DNA of 64,000 nt, taken from NCBI RefSeq assembly GCF_000092845.1, contig NC_014150.1, positions 3,168,704 to 3,232,703 on the forward strand, given 5' to 3'. The notes under the pieces were generated by a model. It was not told where the DNA came from and ran no database searches. It worked only from the letters and a program-made list of their open reading frames with translations. The DNA is from Brachyspira murdochii DSM 12563. Its GTDB lineage: Bacteria > Spirochaetota > Brachyspiria > Brachyspirales > Brachyspiraceae. Positions 54,147-63,446 of this stretch are shown here, one piece after another; position 1 is the first letter of the stretch; each line of letters begins with the position of its first letter. Position numbers and translations under genes: made by a program.

Positions 54147-55319
54147 TTAAGCTAATGATTTTTTAATATATTTTTTATCAATTAAAAGTCTTATTATTAT
54201 AGATATAAATGTTAATATCAAAAATATTATTCCGCATATAGGCAGATTATTAATTGTTGTATTTGTTATAAATAGTCCGCCTAAAGAAGTTCCTATTGTT
54301 ATTCCAAGATTTCCAAAAGATATAAAAAGTCCATTTGAAAATTCAGGAGCTTGAGGAATTGCTGATGTAATCCAATACTGCTGAATATTGTTACCCATTC
54401 CGTATACTATTCCCCAAATAAATGATATTGTAAACATTAAAGCAGATATACCTCCTAAAATAAATACTAAAATATATATTAGAATAAATATAAATGGATA
54501 TGCTGTAACAAATTTTATAGCATTTTTAGATAAAAACTTTCCTGCTAAAAAATTTCCTACTATGCTTGATATACCAAATATAAAAAGTATAATGCTTGAA
54601 TATTTTCCAGTAATATTTGATATATCTTTTATATATTGAGCAAAATAACTGTATACTGATGACATAGAAGCTGCAATCAAAGCAACAGCTGCAAGTGATA
54701 TCCAAGTTATAGGAAGTTTTAATACTGAAAGCTGAGAGCCATAAGAAAGTTTTTTGCTTACAGGCATTGATGGAACTAAAAATATTATAGCTATAAATGA
54801 TACTATATTTAAAGCTGCCGCAAACAACATTGATGCTTTATAAGAATAAGTTTCAGCAAAAAAATTTGATGCAGGAGTTCCTATTACTATTCCAGCAGAA
54901 ACTCCCATCATTATTATAGATACAACTTTAGGAATATCTTTTTCTTCAGCAGTTTCTGAAGCTACAGTAAATGACATAGAGCAGTATATAGGGTGAAAAA
55001 TAGCTGGTATTATTCTAAATATTAAAAGAATATTAAAACTATTTGTAAATGCTGATACTATATTGCTTATTATAAATACTCCAATTACTATAAGCATGGA
55101 TATTTTTTTATTGATACCAGAAAATAATAAAGGCATTATTATACCAGATATAGCTATTGTAAAGGCAAAAGCACTAACTAAAATTCCTGATTTTTCTATA
55201 GTTACATTAAAAGTTTCTGCAATTATAGGAAGCACTCCTACTATTCCTATTTCTGTATTTAATATTGCAAATATAGCAAATGCCAATATTAATACTAAAA
55301 TATTATTTTGTTTTTTCAT
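54147..55319 (-). CDS. MFS transporter, DHA1-type (drug or sugar efflux)
   Basis: 390 residues, about twelve membrane helices. The N-terminus (ILVLILAFAIFAILNTEIGI, VGVLPIIAETFNVTIEKSGI) resembles AraJ/YdhP-type efflux proteins, as does SGIIMPLLFSGINKKISMLI. The ribosome site AGGAG precedes ATG 55319. Its substrate cannot be told from sequence. It stands alone. Confidence 0.88.
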   Translation of the reverse strand: MKKQNNILVLILAFAIFAILNTEIGIVGVLPIIAETFNVTIEKSGILVSAFAFTIAISGIIMPLLFSGINKKISMLIVIGVFIISNIVSAFTNSFNILLIFRIIPAIFHPIYCSMSFTVASETAEEKDIPKVVSIIMMGVSAGIVIGTPASNFFAETYSYKASMLFAAALNIVSFIAIIFLVPSMPVSKKLSYGSQLSVLKLPITWISLAAVALIAASMSSVYSYFAQYIKDISNITGKYSSIILFIFGISSIVGNFLAGKFLSKNAIKFVTAYPFIFILIYILVFILGGISALMFTISFIWGIVYGMGNNIQQYWITSAIPQAPEFSNGLFISFGNLGITIGTSLGGLFITNTTINNLPICGIIFLILTFISIIIRLLIDKKYIKKSLA

Positions 55320-55440
55320 TATAATAATTCTCCTAGTATTATTAATTTTTGAGAATTATATCATTGAAGTTAACTCAAGGGGCAATATGTAAATTAGAAT
55401 TTTCTTTGATATTATAGAAATAAATTATATATAAATAAAA

Positions 55441-55484
55441 AAGTTCTCATACTAAAAAATGATTATAGTATAAGAACTTTTTAT
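55441..55484 (-). terminator. terminator of the pst-phoU operon
   Basis: AAGTTCTCATACT (55441-55453) pairs with AGTATAAGAACTT (55467-55479) with one mismatch; A and T runs flank it on both sides. It lies 20 bases after the phoU stop. Confidence 0.85.
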
Positions 55485-55503
55485 AGCATATTAAATAACT
55501 ATA

Positions 55504-56148
55504 TTATTTAAATCTTTCGCCTGTTGTATAGTAGTAAACCCATTTGGCTATATTTTCAGCATGGTCTCCCATTTTCTCAAAATATTTTGCTATCATCATT
55601 AAATATATAGCTTGGTCAGCATTCTCAGCTCCGCTTTTTATCAGATCAACCATAGAATCACGCATTTTATAAAATAGTTTATCCACTTTATCATCGCTTT
55701 CTATAACATCTCTTGACAAGTTAGAATCTTTTTCTCTAAAAGCCTTGAGGCAGTTTGTAACCATATAGTCTATTATTTTTGACATCTCTATTATGGTATC
55801 AATATTATTTTTATATAGATTTCCTTCTAGTAAAAATCTAATCAAATCGCATATATCTTTAGCCTGATCTCCTATCCTCTCTAGGTCAGTGGCTATTTTT
55901 AATGCAGCAGAAACTATCCTCAAATCTGTTGCTACAGGGTGTTCTAATAAAAGCATTTTTAAAGATGCACTTTCTATTTTGTATGATATTCTGTTTATAT
56001 TTCTGTCATTTTCTATTACATTATTAGCAAGTTCAATATCTCCGTTTATCAAGGCATTAGATGAGTTTCTTAAAGCCTCGAGTATCATATCTCCAGCTTC
56101 AGCAACATAATCAGTTAATTTATTTAATTCTTCTTCAAATTTTTTCAT
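55504..56148 (-). CDS. phoU: phosphate-transport regulator PhoU
   Basis: 214 residues, two PhoU helical repeats. Metal-binding acidic motifs: IASDLERIGDQAKDICDL-like ATDLERIGDQAKDICDLI in the first half and YFEKMGDHAENIAKWVYYY in the second. It links Pst transport state to phosphate signalling and limits uptake. Last gene of the pst operon. Confidence 0.95.
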   Translation of the reverse strand: MKKFEEELNKLTDYVAEAGDMILEALRNSSNALINGDIELANNVIENDRNINRISYKIESASLKMLLLEHPVATDLRIVSAALKIATDLERIGDQAKDICDLIRFLLEGNLYKNNIDTIIEMSKIIDYMVTNCLKAFREKDSNLSRDVIESDDKVDKLFYKMRDSMVDLIKSGAENADQAIYLMMIAKYFEKMGDHAENIAKWVYYYTTGERFK

Positions 56149-56199
56149 TTATTATTTCTCCATTTGTTTTTATAAAATAAATAATATAAAAAATATAAA

Positions 56200-56997
56200 T
56201 TATCCGAATCTTCCAGTAATATATTTTTCTGTTCTTTCATCTTTTGGTTTAGAAAATATTTCTTCTGTATTATCGTATTCTACTATTTCACCAAATAGGA
56301 AGAATGCTGTTTTATCGGATACTCTCATAGCCTGCTGCATATTATGAGTAACTATTACTATAGTATATTCATTTTTAAGTTCATTAATAAGTTCTTCTAT
56401 CTTACCTGTACTTATAGGGTCCAATGCACTTGTAGGCTCGTCCATAAGAAGTATTTTAGGATTTACTGACAATGCTCTTGCTATGCATAATCTCTGCTGC
56501 TGCCCTCCGGAAAGTCCTAAAGCATTTTTATTAAGCCTATCTTTTATATCGTCCCAAATAGCTGCTTTTGTTAAACTGTATTCTACTATGCCATCTAGTT
56601 CTGATTTCTTTTTTATTCCGAATGTTCTAGGTCCGTAAGCTATATTATCATAAACACTCATAGCAAAAAGATTTGACTTTTGAAATACCATTCCTACATT
56701 CTTTCTTAAATATGAGACATTAATATTTTTATTGTAAATATTAACTCCTGCTATTTCTATATCACCTTCTATTTTGCAGTTGGCAATTAAATCATTCATT
56801 CTGTTAAAAGTTTTTAGTAGGGTAGATTTACCGCAGCCTGAAGGACCTATAAATGCAGTTGTGCTGTTTTTATTTATATCTATATTAATATTTTTTAAAG
56901 CCTGAAAACTTTCATAATACAGATTTAGATTCTGAGTTCTTATAACTTTATCAATATTAAAATCAAAGTTTATATTAGGGTTTAATTCTTTAGTCAT
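56200..56997 (-). CDS. pstB: phosphate ABC transporter ATPase
   Basis: 265 residues. Walker A is [20 protein letters not shown], the signature [20 protein letters not shown], Walker [15 protein letters not shown], and the H-loop [19 protein letters not shown], all diagnostic for PstB. It drives the PstCA channel. It lies 32 bases after the fused permease gene. Confidence 0.96.
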   Translation of the reverse strand: MTKELNPNINFDFNIDKVIRTQNLNLYYESFQALKNINIDINKNSTTAFIGPSGCGKSTLLKTFNRMNDLIANCKIEGDIEIAGVNIYNKNINVSYLRKNVGMVFQKSNLFAMSVYDNIAYGPRTFGIKKKSELDGIVEYSLTKAAIWDDIKDRLNKNALGLSGGQQQRLCIARALSVNPKILLMDEPTSALDPISTGKIEELINELKNEYTIVIVTHNMQQAMRVSDKTAFFLFGEIVEYDNTEEIFSKPKDERTEKYITGRFG

Positions 56998-57029
56998 ATG
57001 AATATATTAACCTCCATTTCTTAATATTC

Positions 57030-58820
57030 TTAATAATCTTTTTTTAGCTTTTTATTTACAAAGAATAATAAAGCATTAAGAAATATAACCATAATAAGAA
57101 GAATACTAGCCGTAGCAAAAGTTTGATTTATATAAAGCCCCTCGCTTGAAAACATCCACATCATAACAGAAAATGTACTTCCAGAGCTTAAATATCCTCT
57201 AGGCATATATCTTACTGCACCAGCAGTATATATTAATGCCGCACTTTCTCCGACTATTCTTCCAATGCTTAGTATAACCGAAGTCATTATTCCAGAAAAA
57301 CCGCAAGGAAGTACTATCTTAAATATAGTTCTCACTTTAGAAGCCCCAAGTGCCAAACTTCCCTCACGAAGGCTTGAAGGAATTGATAATAATGTTTCTT
57401 CAGTCTGCCTTATTATAGAAGGAAGTATTATCAAAACTAAGGTTAAAGAACCTGCTAATATACTTCTTCCTATACCAAAAAGATTGGCAAATACCAGCAT
57501 ACCAAAAAGCCCGAATACTATTGAAGGTATGCCGGATAAACTATCAGTAAATATTCTTATAACTGATATTAATTTGCTTTTAGCTTTTGAATATTCTGTC
57601 AAATAAATAGCCGCAAAAACTCCAAGAGGTATTGCTATTATTAATGACATAAAAAGTATCATAGCAGTAGAAACTATAGCGGGTAGAAGCGTCATTTGAG
57701 AATTGTTGCTTTTTCCAAATAAGAGATTAAAGTTAATATGAGGCAATCCTCTTACAAGTATAAATACTACTATAAATACAAGAAAAAGTGTTGCTATTAT
57801 AGAAGCTATTATTGAAATATATTTGAGTATATCCGCTTTTACTGCTGATACTTGCATTTTTATATTTTTAAAAGAGAAATTACTTATATCATTTTGTAAT
57901 TCTTTATTTTTATTAAATAAACTGCTTAAAGAAAATGAAAAATATAAATTATTTCTTTTTAATAGAGAAAGTATTATATTTATTATAAGTATAAAAATGA
58001 GAAGCACAAATGCCGTTGCAATCAATGCAGATCTATGAATACCAGTAGCATATCCCATTTCCAAAGCTATATTAATAGTCATAGTTCTAAAATACGAGAA
58101 TAAATCTTTAGGTATAAAAGGAGCATTTCCAGCCACCATCATAACAGCCATAGTTTCTCCTATAGCTCTTCCCATACCAAGCACTATAGCCGAAAATATA
58201 CCGGATTTTGCAGCTTTTACTATAACGCCGAAAACAGCCTGAGAATGAGTGCTGCCTAATGCTATAGCTCCGTCATAATAATATTTGTATACTGCCTCTA
58301 AATTATATTTTGTAATAGATGTTATTGTAGGAAGTATCATAACTGCAAGTATTATAGAACCTGCTAAAACTCCTTCGCCGATGTTATTTGGAGATATGTT
58401 TTTTAGAAAGGGCACTAATACTGCCATTCCAAAAAATCCGTAAACTATTGATGGTATTCCTGCAAGCAAATCTATAACCTGCGATAGTATTGTTTTTAAT
58501 TTTGACGGTGCAAACATCGATATATAAACTGCTGTAAAAAATCCGAATCCTCCTCCAAGAATTGTAGAGAGAATTGTTATATATACAGAGCCTACTATCA
58601 TCGGAAATATTCCAAACTCTTTTGATGAAGGCGACCAATTCATACCAAAAACAAAATTTAAAAATCCTACTTCTTTAAATATTGGAATACTGTAGATAAA
58701 TATAAAAATACATATTGAAAATACAACTATAACTGAAAATATAGAACATATAAAAAATATATATCTCATAATATTATCTGCAATTTCATTAAATATATGT
58801 TTATTAATATTGCTGTTCAA
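57030..58820 (-). CDS. fused phosphate permease PstC-PstA
   Basis: 596 residues, about twice the usual permease size. Residues ~1-290 are PstC (FGMNWSPSSKEFGIFPMIVG, AGIPSIVYGFFGMAVLVP, GMGRAIGETMAVMMVAGN). A ~50-residue linker follows, then PstA (~330-596: AIPLGVFAAIYLTEYSK, SGIPSIVFGLFGMLVF, SIGRIVGESAALIYTAGAVR). Each half carries its own EAA-like cytoplasmic loop (ALGSTHSQAVFGV; ALGASKVRTIFKIV). It starts at TTG 58820, eight bases after AGGA. It replaces the two separate permeases normally found; no separate pstC or pstA is present here. Confidence 0.93.
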   Translation of the reverse strand: MNSNINKHIFNEIADNIMRYIFFICSIFSVIVVFSICIFIFIYSIPIFKEVGFLNFVFGMNWSPSSKEFGIFPMIVGSVYITILSTILGGGFGFFTAVYISMFAPSKLKTILSQVIDLLAGIPSIVYGFFGMAVLVPFLKNISPNNIGEGVLAGSIILAVMILPTITSITKYNLEAVYKYYYDGAIALGSTHSQAVFGVIVKAAKSGIFSAIVLGMGRAIGETMAVMMVAGNAPFIPKDLFSYFRTMTINIALEMGYATGIHRSALIATAFVLLIFILIINIILSLLKRNNLYFSFSLSSLFNKNKELQNDISNFSFKNIKMQVSAVKADILKYISIIASIIATLFLVFIVVFILVRGLPHINFNLLFGKSNNSQMTLLPAIVSTAMILFMSLIIAIPLGVFAAIYLTEYSKAKSKLISVIRIFTDSLSGIPSIVFGLFGMLVFANLFGIGRSILAGSLTLVLIILPSIIRQTEETLLSIPSSLREGSLALGASKVRTIFKIVLPCGFSGIMTSVILSIGRIVGESAALIYTAGAVRYMPRGYLSSGSTFSVMMWMFSSEGLYINQTFATASILLIMVIFLNALLFFVNKKLKKDY

Positions 58821-58892
58821 AATATATATCCTATTTTGTTATTAATTTTTATATTAGAAGAATTTATATAAAAAAATTTTGTAATAATAAAA

Positions 58893-58931
58893 AAGCCGAT
58901 ATACAAATATTAATTGCCTGTATACCGACTT
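58893..58931 (-). terminator. hairpin between pstS and the permease gene
   Basis: In the minus-strand transcript AAGTCGGTATAC (plus 58920-58931) pairs with GTATATCGGCTT (plus 58893-58904) with G-U pairs, followed by a U run. It lies just after pstS and would let pstS be expressed above the membrane components. Confidence 0.8.
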
Positions 58932-58940
58932 TGCTTTTTA

Positions 58941-59747
58941 TTAACTAGCTACATACCCATTTTCATTTATAACCGTTTTTCCTGTTTCACTGTTTATGAA
59001 ATTTAGGAAAGCCTTAGTCCCAGCATCAAGCTCAATTCCCTTTTTGGTGAATATGTAAAAAGGACGGTAAAGTTTATATGAATTATTCTGTATATTCTCT
59101 ACAGAAGCCGTAACATATTCATTTTGTCCTTTTGCTTTGTATGCCAGAGGCTTTATTGTATCATCAATAGAACCTAGAGATATATAGCCTATTTTTGATG
59201 CATCGCTCATAATAGAAGTTTTTACCTTTCCGGTAGCATCAAGTATTTCTACTGTTGATGGAAGAGGATTATCTTTGCCTATCAAAGTTAAATCTGTAAA
59301 AGCACTTCTAGTACCAGAACCGTCTTCTCTTGATATTGATTTTGTTATACCATTTACTGCGGTATTCATCATATAAAGATTATACAGCTCTTCTTCGCTT
59401 ATCTGACTTATATCAGCATCTTTATTTGCTATAATTACTATGCCGTCCTGACATAATAAGTAAGTATCAAGACCAGAAAGCTCATCTTCTTTCAAATTTC
59501 TTGAAGCCATTCCTATATTGTTATTTCCGTTTACAGTGTCTTGAATTCCTATAGTAGAATCAGAAGTCTCTACTATGACTGTATAATCAGGATTAAGCTC
59601 TTCAAACTTTGCAGCCAATTTAAACATTAGCGGAGAAACTGAAGAAGAACCTGTGATTACTATGTCATTTGGATTTGAAGCACCGCCCGAACAGGAAATA
59701 AGCATGAACATGCTTGAAAGGATTAGGAAAATCAAAATCTTTTTCAT
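58941..59747 (-). CDS. pstS: phosphate-binding lipoprotein PstS
   Basis: 268 residues. Lipobox LISC (Cys ~19). The mature protein has the PstS/PBP-like motifs ITGSSSVSPLMFKLAAKFEE, IGMASRNLKEDEL and REDGSGTRSAFTDLTLIG, whose Ser/Arg/Asp/Thr residues bind phosphate. It captures phosphate outside the inner membrane for PstCA-PstB. First gene of the operon, with its own promoter. Confidence 0.95.
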   Translation of the reverse strand: MKKILIFLILSSMFMLISCSGGASNPNDIVITGSSSVSPLMFKLAAKFEELNPDYTVIVETSDSTIGIQDTVNGNNNIGMASRNLKEDELSGLDTYLLCQDGIVIIANKDADISQISEEELYNLYMMNTAVNGITKSISREDGSGTRSAFTDLTLIGKDNPLPSTVEILDATGKVKTSIMSDASKIGYISLGSIDDTIKPLAYKAKGQNEYVTASVENIQNNSYKLYRPFYIFTKKGIELDAGTKAFLNFINSETGKTVINENGYVAS

Positions 59748-59801
59748 AATATTGATTCACTCCGAAATAGTTTTTTGTTAATTCTCAAAATTAACGCAAT
59801 T

Positions 59802-59830
59802 CTTATATACTAGAAAAAAGATTATGTCAA
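59802..59830 (-). promoter_or_regulatory. pstS promoter
   Basis: On the minus strand TTGACA (plus 59825-59830), a 17-base spacer, TATAAG (plus 59802-59807). The short leader has a GTTAATT/AATTAAC hairpin. A consensus -35 suggests it does not depend fully on an activator. Confidence 0.6.
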
Positions 59831-59896
59831 TAACAAAAATGAAATTTAATTTTAATTTTTTAATTTTTTACATAAACTATACCTAGCTATGATATG

Positions 59897-59939
59897 AATT
59901 AACATAATATTAAAATATGTTAACTATATTATGTTAATT
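59897..59939. promoter_or_regulatory. 14-bp inverted repeat upstream of pstS
   Basis: AATTAACATAATAT (59897-59910) and its exact complement (59926-59939) flank a 15-base centre that holds a third ATGTTAAC. TTAACA-type motifs recur, which resemble the TTAACA units of Gram-positive PhoP boxes, but the spacing does not match. It may be an operator for pstS, about 70-110 bases above its -35, or a hairpin ending the DUF2147 gene (stop at 59973). Confidence 0.35.
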
Positions 59940-59972
59940 TATATATGGATTTTTCAAGTATTAGTATATTTT

Positions 59973-60485
59973 TTATATTCCTTTGCCTTCTACAGTGCGA
60001 AGTTTGTTTATAGGTATATCATTATATTTTGAGGATTCCTCTTTTGATAATCTTCTCCATTTTACAGTTGCTCCTACCATACCTGATTTGTCAAGAGAAG
60101 CCTTTAATAGCAATGTATTTTTATCTTCAGTAAGATTTATATTAGCATAGTATGTACTTCCTTGATCTGTATGATATATTCTGCCAGTAGTCCACTGTCC
60201 ATTTTCAAATACTATATCATATATAAATATTAGTCCTATGAGTTCTTTGTCTCTTAAACTTTTATTAGGATTATGTATATCTAATGTGCTTTTTATATTA
60301 TCACGCAATTCTACTGCATATGCATAAACTTTATTGTCTATAACTATTATTTTTACTGTTTTCATTCTTCCTTTTGGTTTTTCAGGCATAGCCCAAAATC
60401 CTTCAGCATCTTTTGCATTATTAGCTGCATATACTGAAGATGCAAATAAAAGAGTAAATATAATTAATAATATATTTTTTTTCAT
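59973..60485 (-). CDS. DUF2147 secreted protein
   Basis: 170 residues. A cleavable signal peptide (IIFTLLFASSVYAANN) precedes the DUF2147 pattern: GFWAMPEKPKGR, DIHNPNKSLRDKELIGLIFI, GQWTTGRIYHTDQGSTYYAN, GATVKWRRLSKEE. Family members are small periplasmic proteins of unclear role. It lies upstream of pstS on the same strand but 225 bases away, with the pstS promoter between them. Confidence 0.85.
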   Translation of the reverse strand: MKKNILLIIFTLLFASSVYAANNAKDAEGFWAMPEKPKGRMKTVKIIVIDNKVYAYAVELRDNIKSTLDIHNPNKSLRDKELIGLIFIYDIVFENGQWTTGRIYHTDQGSTYYANINLTEDKNTLLLKASLDKSGMVGATVKWRRLSKEESSKYNDIPINKLRTVEGKGI

Positions 60486-60629
60486 TTTTATAACCTAAAG
60501 TAATTTTTTTATATATTTTATTATATAATTTAAATAATTTTTTACTATATATATTACTGATTTTATTGATTATTATTAATTAATTGTGTAAAATTGATTA
60601 ATAAAATTGTTTTAAGGAGTTGTGTATTT

Positions 60630-61754
60630 ATGAAAGACACAAGAATAGAGAAGCTTGCAAAAACAATAGTTAATTATTCATGCAAATTAAAAAAAGGTGA
60701 AAAAGTTCTTATAAAATCATACGGAGTAGGAGATGAGCGTAATTTAGTTACAGCTATTATAAATGAAGTCTATAAAGCAGGTGCTAGTCCCTTTGTTTGG
60801 AATCATGATCCCTATATAATGAGAGAATTATTGAAGCAGTGTAATGAAGAGCAGATGAAAATTTGGGCTAAATCAGATTTGATGCTTATGAAAGAAATGG
60901 ACGCTTATATAGGTATATGGGGCGGATTAAACAGTGCTGAAAACTCTTCTGTAAAGATAGAAAATAATAAAATATATGAAAAGTTTTATCTAAATCCAGT
61001 GCATATGAAAGAGAGAGTAAAAAATACAAAATGGGTTGTAATGAATTATCCTACACCAGCAATGGCTCAGCAGGCTTCTATGAGTACTGATGAGTTTGAA
61101 GATTTTTATTTTAAAGTTTGTAATTTAGATTATTCAAAAATGTCTAAAGCTATGGATAGTTTGGTTTCTCTTATGAATAAAACTGATAAAGTTAGAATAG
61201 TAGGAAATGGTACGGATTTGACTTTTTCTATAAAAAATATACCTGCTATAAAATGTGCAGGAGAGCTTAATATTCCAGACGGTGAAGTATTTACGGCACC
61301 TGTAAAAAATTCTGTTAATGGGGTTTTAACTTATAATACTCCTTCTTTATATAGTGATGGTTTTACTTATGAGAATGTAAGATTTGAGTTTAAAAATGGT
61401 AAAATAGTTAATGCATCTTGTAATGATACTAAAAGAATAAATAAGATATTAGATACTGACAGCGGTTCAAGATATATAGGGGAGTTTGCTATAGGGGTTA
61501 ATCCTTATATAACAGAGCCTATGAAAGATATATTATTTGATGAAAAAATTATGGGAAGTTTTCATTTTACACCAGGTGCTTGTTATGATGAAGCTCCTAA
61601 TGGAAATAATTCTTCTGTGCATTGGGATTTGGTATGTATTCAGACTAAAAAATACGGGGGCGGTGAGATTTATTTTGATGATAAGCTAATAAGAAAAGAT
61701 GGGATATTTGTTATTGACAGTTTGAAATGCTTAAATCCCAATAAGTTAAAATAA
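60630..61754 (+). CDS. M29-family aminopeptidase
   Basis: 374 residues, the normal size for the family of dimeric two-metal aminopeptidases (AmpS, aminopeptidase T). Metal and active-site residues are in AGELNIPDGEVFTAPV (Glu), IGEFAIGVNP (Glu), MGSFHFTPGACYDEA (His), and NSSVHWDLVC (His, Asp). ATG 60630 follows AAGGAG (60614-60619); an upstream in-frame start at 60594 would include that site. It is cytoplasmic and helps recycle peptides. An acetyltransferase follows 16 bases later. Confidence 0.92.
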   Translation: MKDTRIEKLAKTIVNYSCKLKKGEKVLIKSYGVGDERNLVTAIINEVYKAGASPFVWNHDPYIMRELLKQCNEEQMKIWAKSDLMLMKEMDAYIGIWGGLNSAENSSVKIENNKIYEKFYLNPVHMKERVKNTKWVVMNYPTPAMAQQASMSTDEFEDFYFKVCNLDYSKMSKAMDSLVSLMNKTDKVRIVGNGTDLTFSIKNIPAIKCAGELNIPDGEVFTAPVKNSVNGVLTYNTPSLYSDGFTYENVRFEFKNGKIVNASCNDTKRINKILDTDSGSRYIGEFAIGVNPYITEPMKDILFDEKIMGSFHFTPGACYDEAPNGNNSSVHWDLVCIQTKKYGGGEIYFDDKLIRKDGIFVIDSLKCLNPNKLK

Positions 61755-61770
61755 TATAAAAGGTTTAAAA

Positions 61771-62265
61771 ATGAGTGATAAAATAAATAATAATTTTTAT
61801 GTAAGGTTTGCATCTGTCAATGATATACCTACAATATTAAAGTTTATAAAAGAGCTTGCAGTATACGAAAAATTAGAGCATGAGGTTACTGCTACTGAGG
61901 ATCTATTAAGAGAATGGATATTTGAAAAAAATAAATGCGAAGTATTGATAGCATTAGAAAATAATACTGAAATAGGCTATGCATTATTTTTTCATAATTT
62001 TTCTACATTTTTGGGAAAAGCTGGGATATATTTAGAAGATTTATACATAACTCCAAATTACAGAGGTCTTGGATATGGAAAGAAGCTTTTAAAAGAAATT
62101 GCTAAAATTGCTGTTGAGAGAGGATGCGAAAGGCTTGATTGGCAGTGCTTGGATTGGAATAAGTCTAGCATTGATTTTTATTTATCACTCAATGCTCTTC
62201 AGATGTCTGATTGGACTTCTTACAGATTAAGTCATGATGTTTTAAAAAGATTTGCCGAAGAATAA
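61771..62265 (+). CDS. GNAT acetyltransferase of the SSAT (diamine/thialysine) type
   Basis: 164 residues. The GNAT acetyl-CoA loop is YRGLGYGKKLLKEIA, preceded by YLEDLYITPNYRG and followed by RLDWQCLDWNKSSIDFYLSL. This follows the human SSAT1/SSAT2 pattern closely (IREL, YEKLEHEV near the start). Substrates could be polyamines or lysine analogues such as thialysine; sequence does not decide. It follows the M29 aminopeptidase by 16 bases. The polyamine operon elsewhere in the window makes a polyamine substrate plausible. Confidence 0.85.
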   Translation: MSDKINNNFYVRFASVNDIPTILKFIKELAVYEKLEHEVTATEDLLREWIFEKNKCEVLIALENNTEIGYALFFHNFSTFLGKAGIYLEDLYITPNYRGLGYGKKLLKEIAKIAVERGCERLDWQCLDWNKSSIDFYLSLNALQMSDWTSYRLSHDVLKRFAEE

Positions 62266-62332
62266 TAAAATAGTCTATAATTGGACAATTTCATTTTGTC
62301 AACTGATGCACTTTATATAGAATTATAAACTT

Positions 62333-62516
62333 TTTTGCCGGGCTTAGCCAAAGTTCTTGTCACAGGCACGCTTCGCGAAAAACGCAGCTGCTAGAACTTT
62401 ATATTTAAAATATATGGCAATATTAAAAATTTAGGCTGAAAATGCAGTCTTTTCGCAGTGTATGGGCGGTCTGTAAAGAACTTGGGGTGCGGCTTAGTAT
62501 GGCTAGTCCCAAGAAA
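62333..62516. repeat. GC-rich intergenic islands related to other repeats in the window
   Basis: Two GC-rich blocks (62333-62395 and ~62440-62516) are separated by AT-rich DNA. The first is the inverted counterpart of the island at 59-128 (GGCACGCTTCGCGAA shared). The second starts ATGCAGTCTTTTCGC, close to the start of the cores of elements A and B (ATGCAGTCTTTCGC in B). It lacks their inverted ends. It looks like decayed or composite dispersed repeats between the acetyltransferase and pyrH. Confidence 0.5.
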
Positions 62517-62654
62517 TAACAAAATTTAAAAAATTTATTTTGATAAACTATAATTATTTAGGTATTAAAAATGTTACATTAACTTTGTATTGTGCTTAAA
62601 TAGTAAAATGTTATGTAGATATTTATATGTTTAAAAATTATAAATTATTTAATC

Positions 62655-62682
62655 TTGATTATTGTCAAAAAAATAGTATAAT
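62655..62682 (+). promoter_or_regulatory. pyrH promoter
   Basis: TTGATT (62655-62660), a 16-base spacer, TATAAT (62677-62682). Transcription would begin near 62689, which excludes an upstream ATG at 62683 as the pyrH start and supports ATG 62719. Confidence 0.65.
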
Positions 62683-62718
62683 ATGGCAATATCTAATATA
62701 AAAATAAGAGGTCAATTG

Positions 62719-63423
62719 ATGGAAAAAAGAGTGTTGCTTAAGATATCAGGTGAAGCACTGCTTGGAGAGAAAGAATACGGTATTGATAATAATGTTGTTG
62801 ACAGAATAGCATTAGAGATGAAAGCTGCTGGAAATGATACCCAAATAGCGGTTGTTGTTGGAGGCGGTAATATATTTAGAGGAATGCAGTTATCAAATAA
62901 AACTGGAATGGTAAGAGCTACAGCTGATTCTATGGGCATGCTCGCTACTATTATGAATGCTATCGCTTTAAAAGACAGATTTATGGCGGCAGGAACTCCT
63001 ACTCAAATATTATCAGCTTTTAATATAGAAGGTATGATAGAAGGTTTTGAGAGAGATAAAGCCATTCGTATATTAGAACGCGGTAATGTTTTGATAATAG
63101 CGGGAGGCACTTCAAATCCTTACTTCACAACTGACAGTACTGCTATATTAAGAGCTTTAGAGATAGGGGCTTCTATAGTATTAAAAGGTACTAATGTTGA
63201 CGGAGTTTATGATAAAGACCCTAAAGCAAATAAAGATGCTAAAATGTATAAAGATATTACTTTTAGAGAAGCTATTAGTCAAAATCTTCGTGTTATGGAT
63301 ATGACAGCTTTTGCAATGGCTAATGATAATGATATGCCTATAAGAGTATTTAACATGAATGAAAAAGGAAATATTACTAAGGCTATTTCCGGAGAAGATA
63401 TAGGAACTTATGTACATAATTAA
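62719..63423 (+). CDS. pyrH: UMP kinase
   Basis: 234 residues of the bacterial hexameric UMP kinase (amino-acid-kinase fold): [71 protein letters not shown] (phosphate loop), [12 protein letters not shown]. It makes UDP from UMP. AAGAGGT lies seven bases before ATG 62719. It is followed by floA 23 bases downstream; the usual frr/tsf neighbours are not seen here. Confidence 0.95.
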   Translation: MEKRVLLKISGEALLGEKEYGIDNNVVDRIALEMKAAGNDTQIAVVVGGGNIFRGMQLSNKTGMVRATADSMGMLATIMNAIALKDRFMAAGTPTQILSAFNIEGMIEGFERDKAIRILERGNVLIIAGGTSNPYFTTDSTAILRALEIGASIVLKGTNVDGVYDKDPKANKDAKMYKDITFREAISQNLRVMDMTAFAMANDNDMPIRVFNMNEKGNITKAISGEDIGTYVHN

Positions 63424-63446
63424 TAATATTTTTAGGAGGTTTGTAT

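Noticed and set aside
62683-62718. N-terminal extension of PyrH from ATG 62683
   Set aside because: The -10 element ends at 62682, so that codon would precede the transcription start; ATG 62719 has a well-placed AAGAGGT site.
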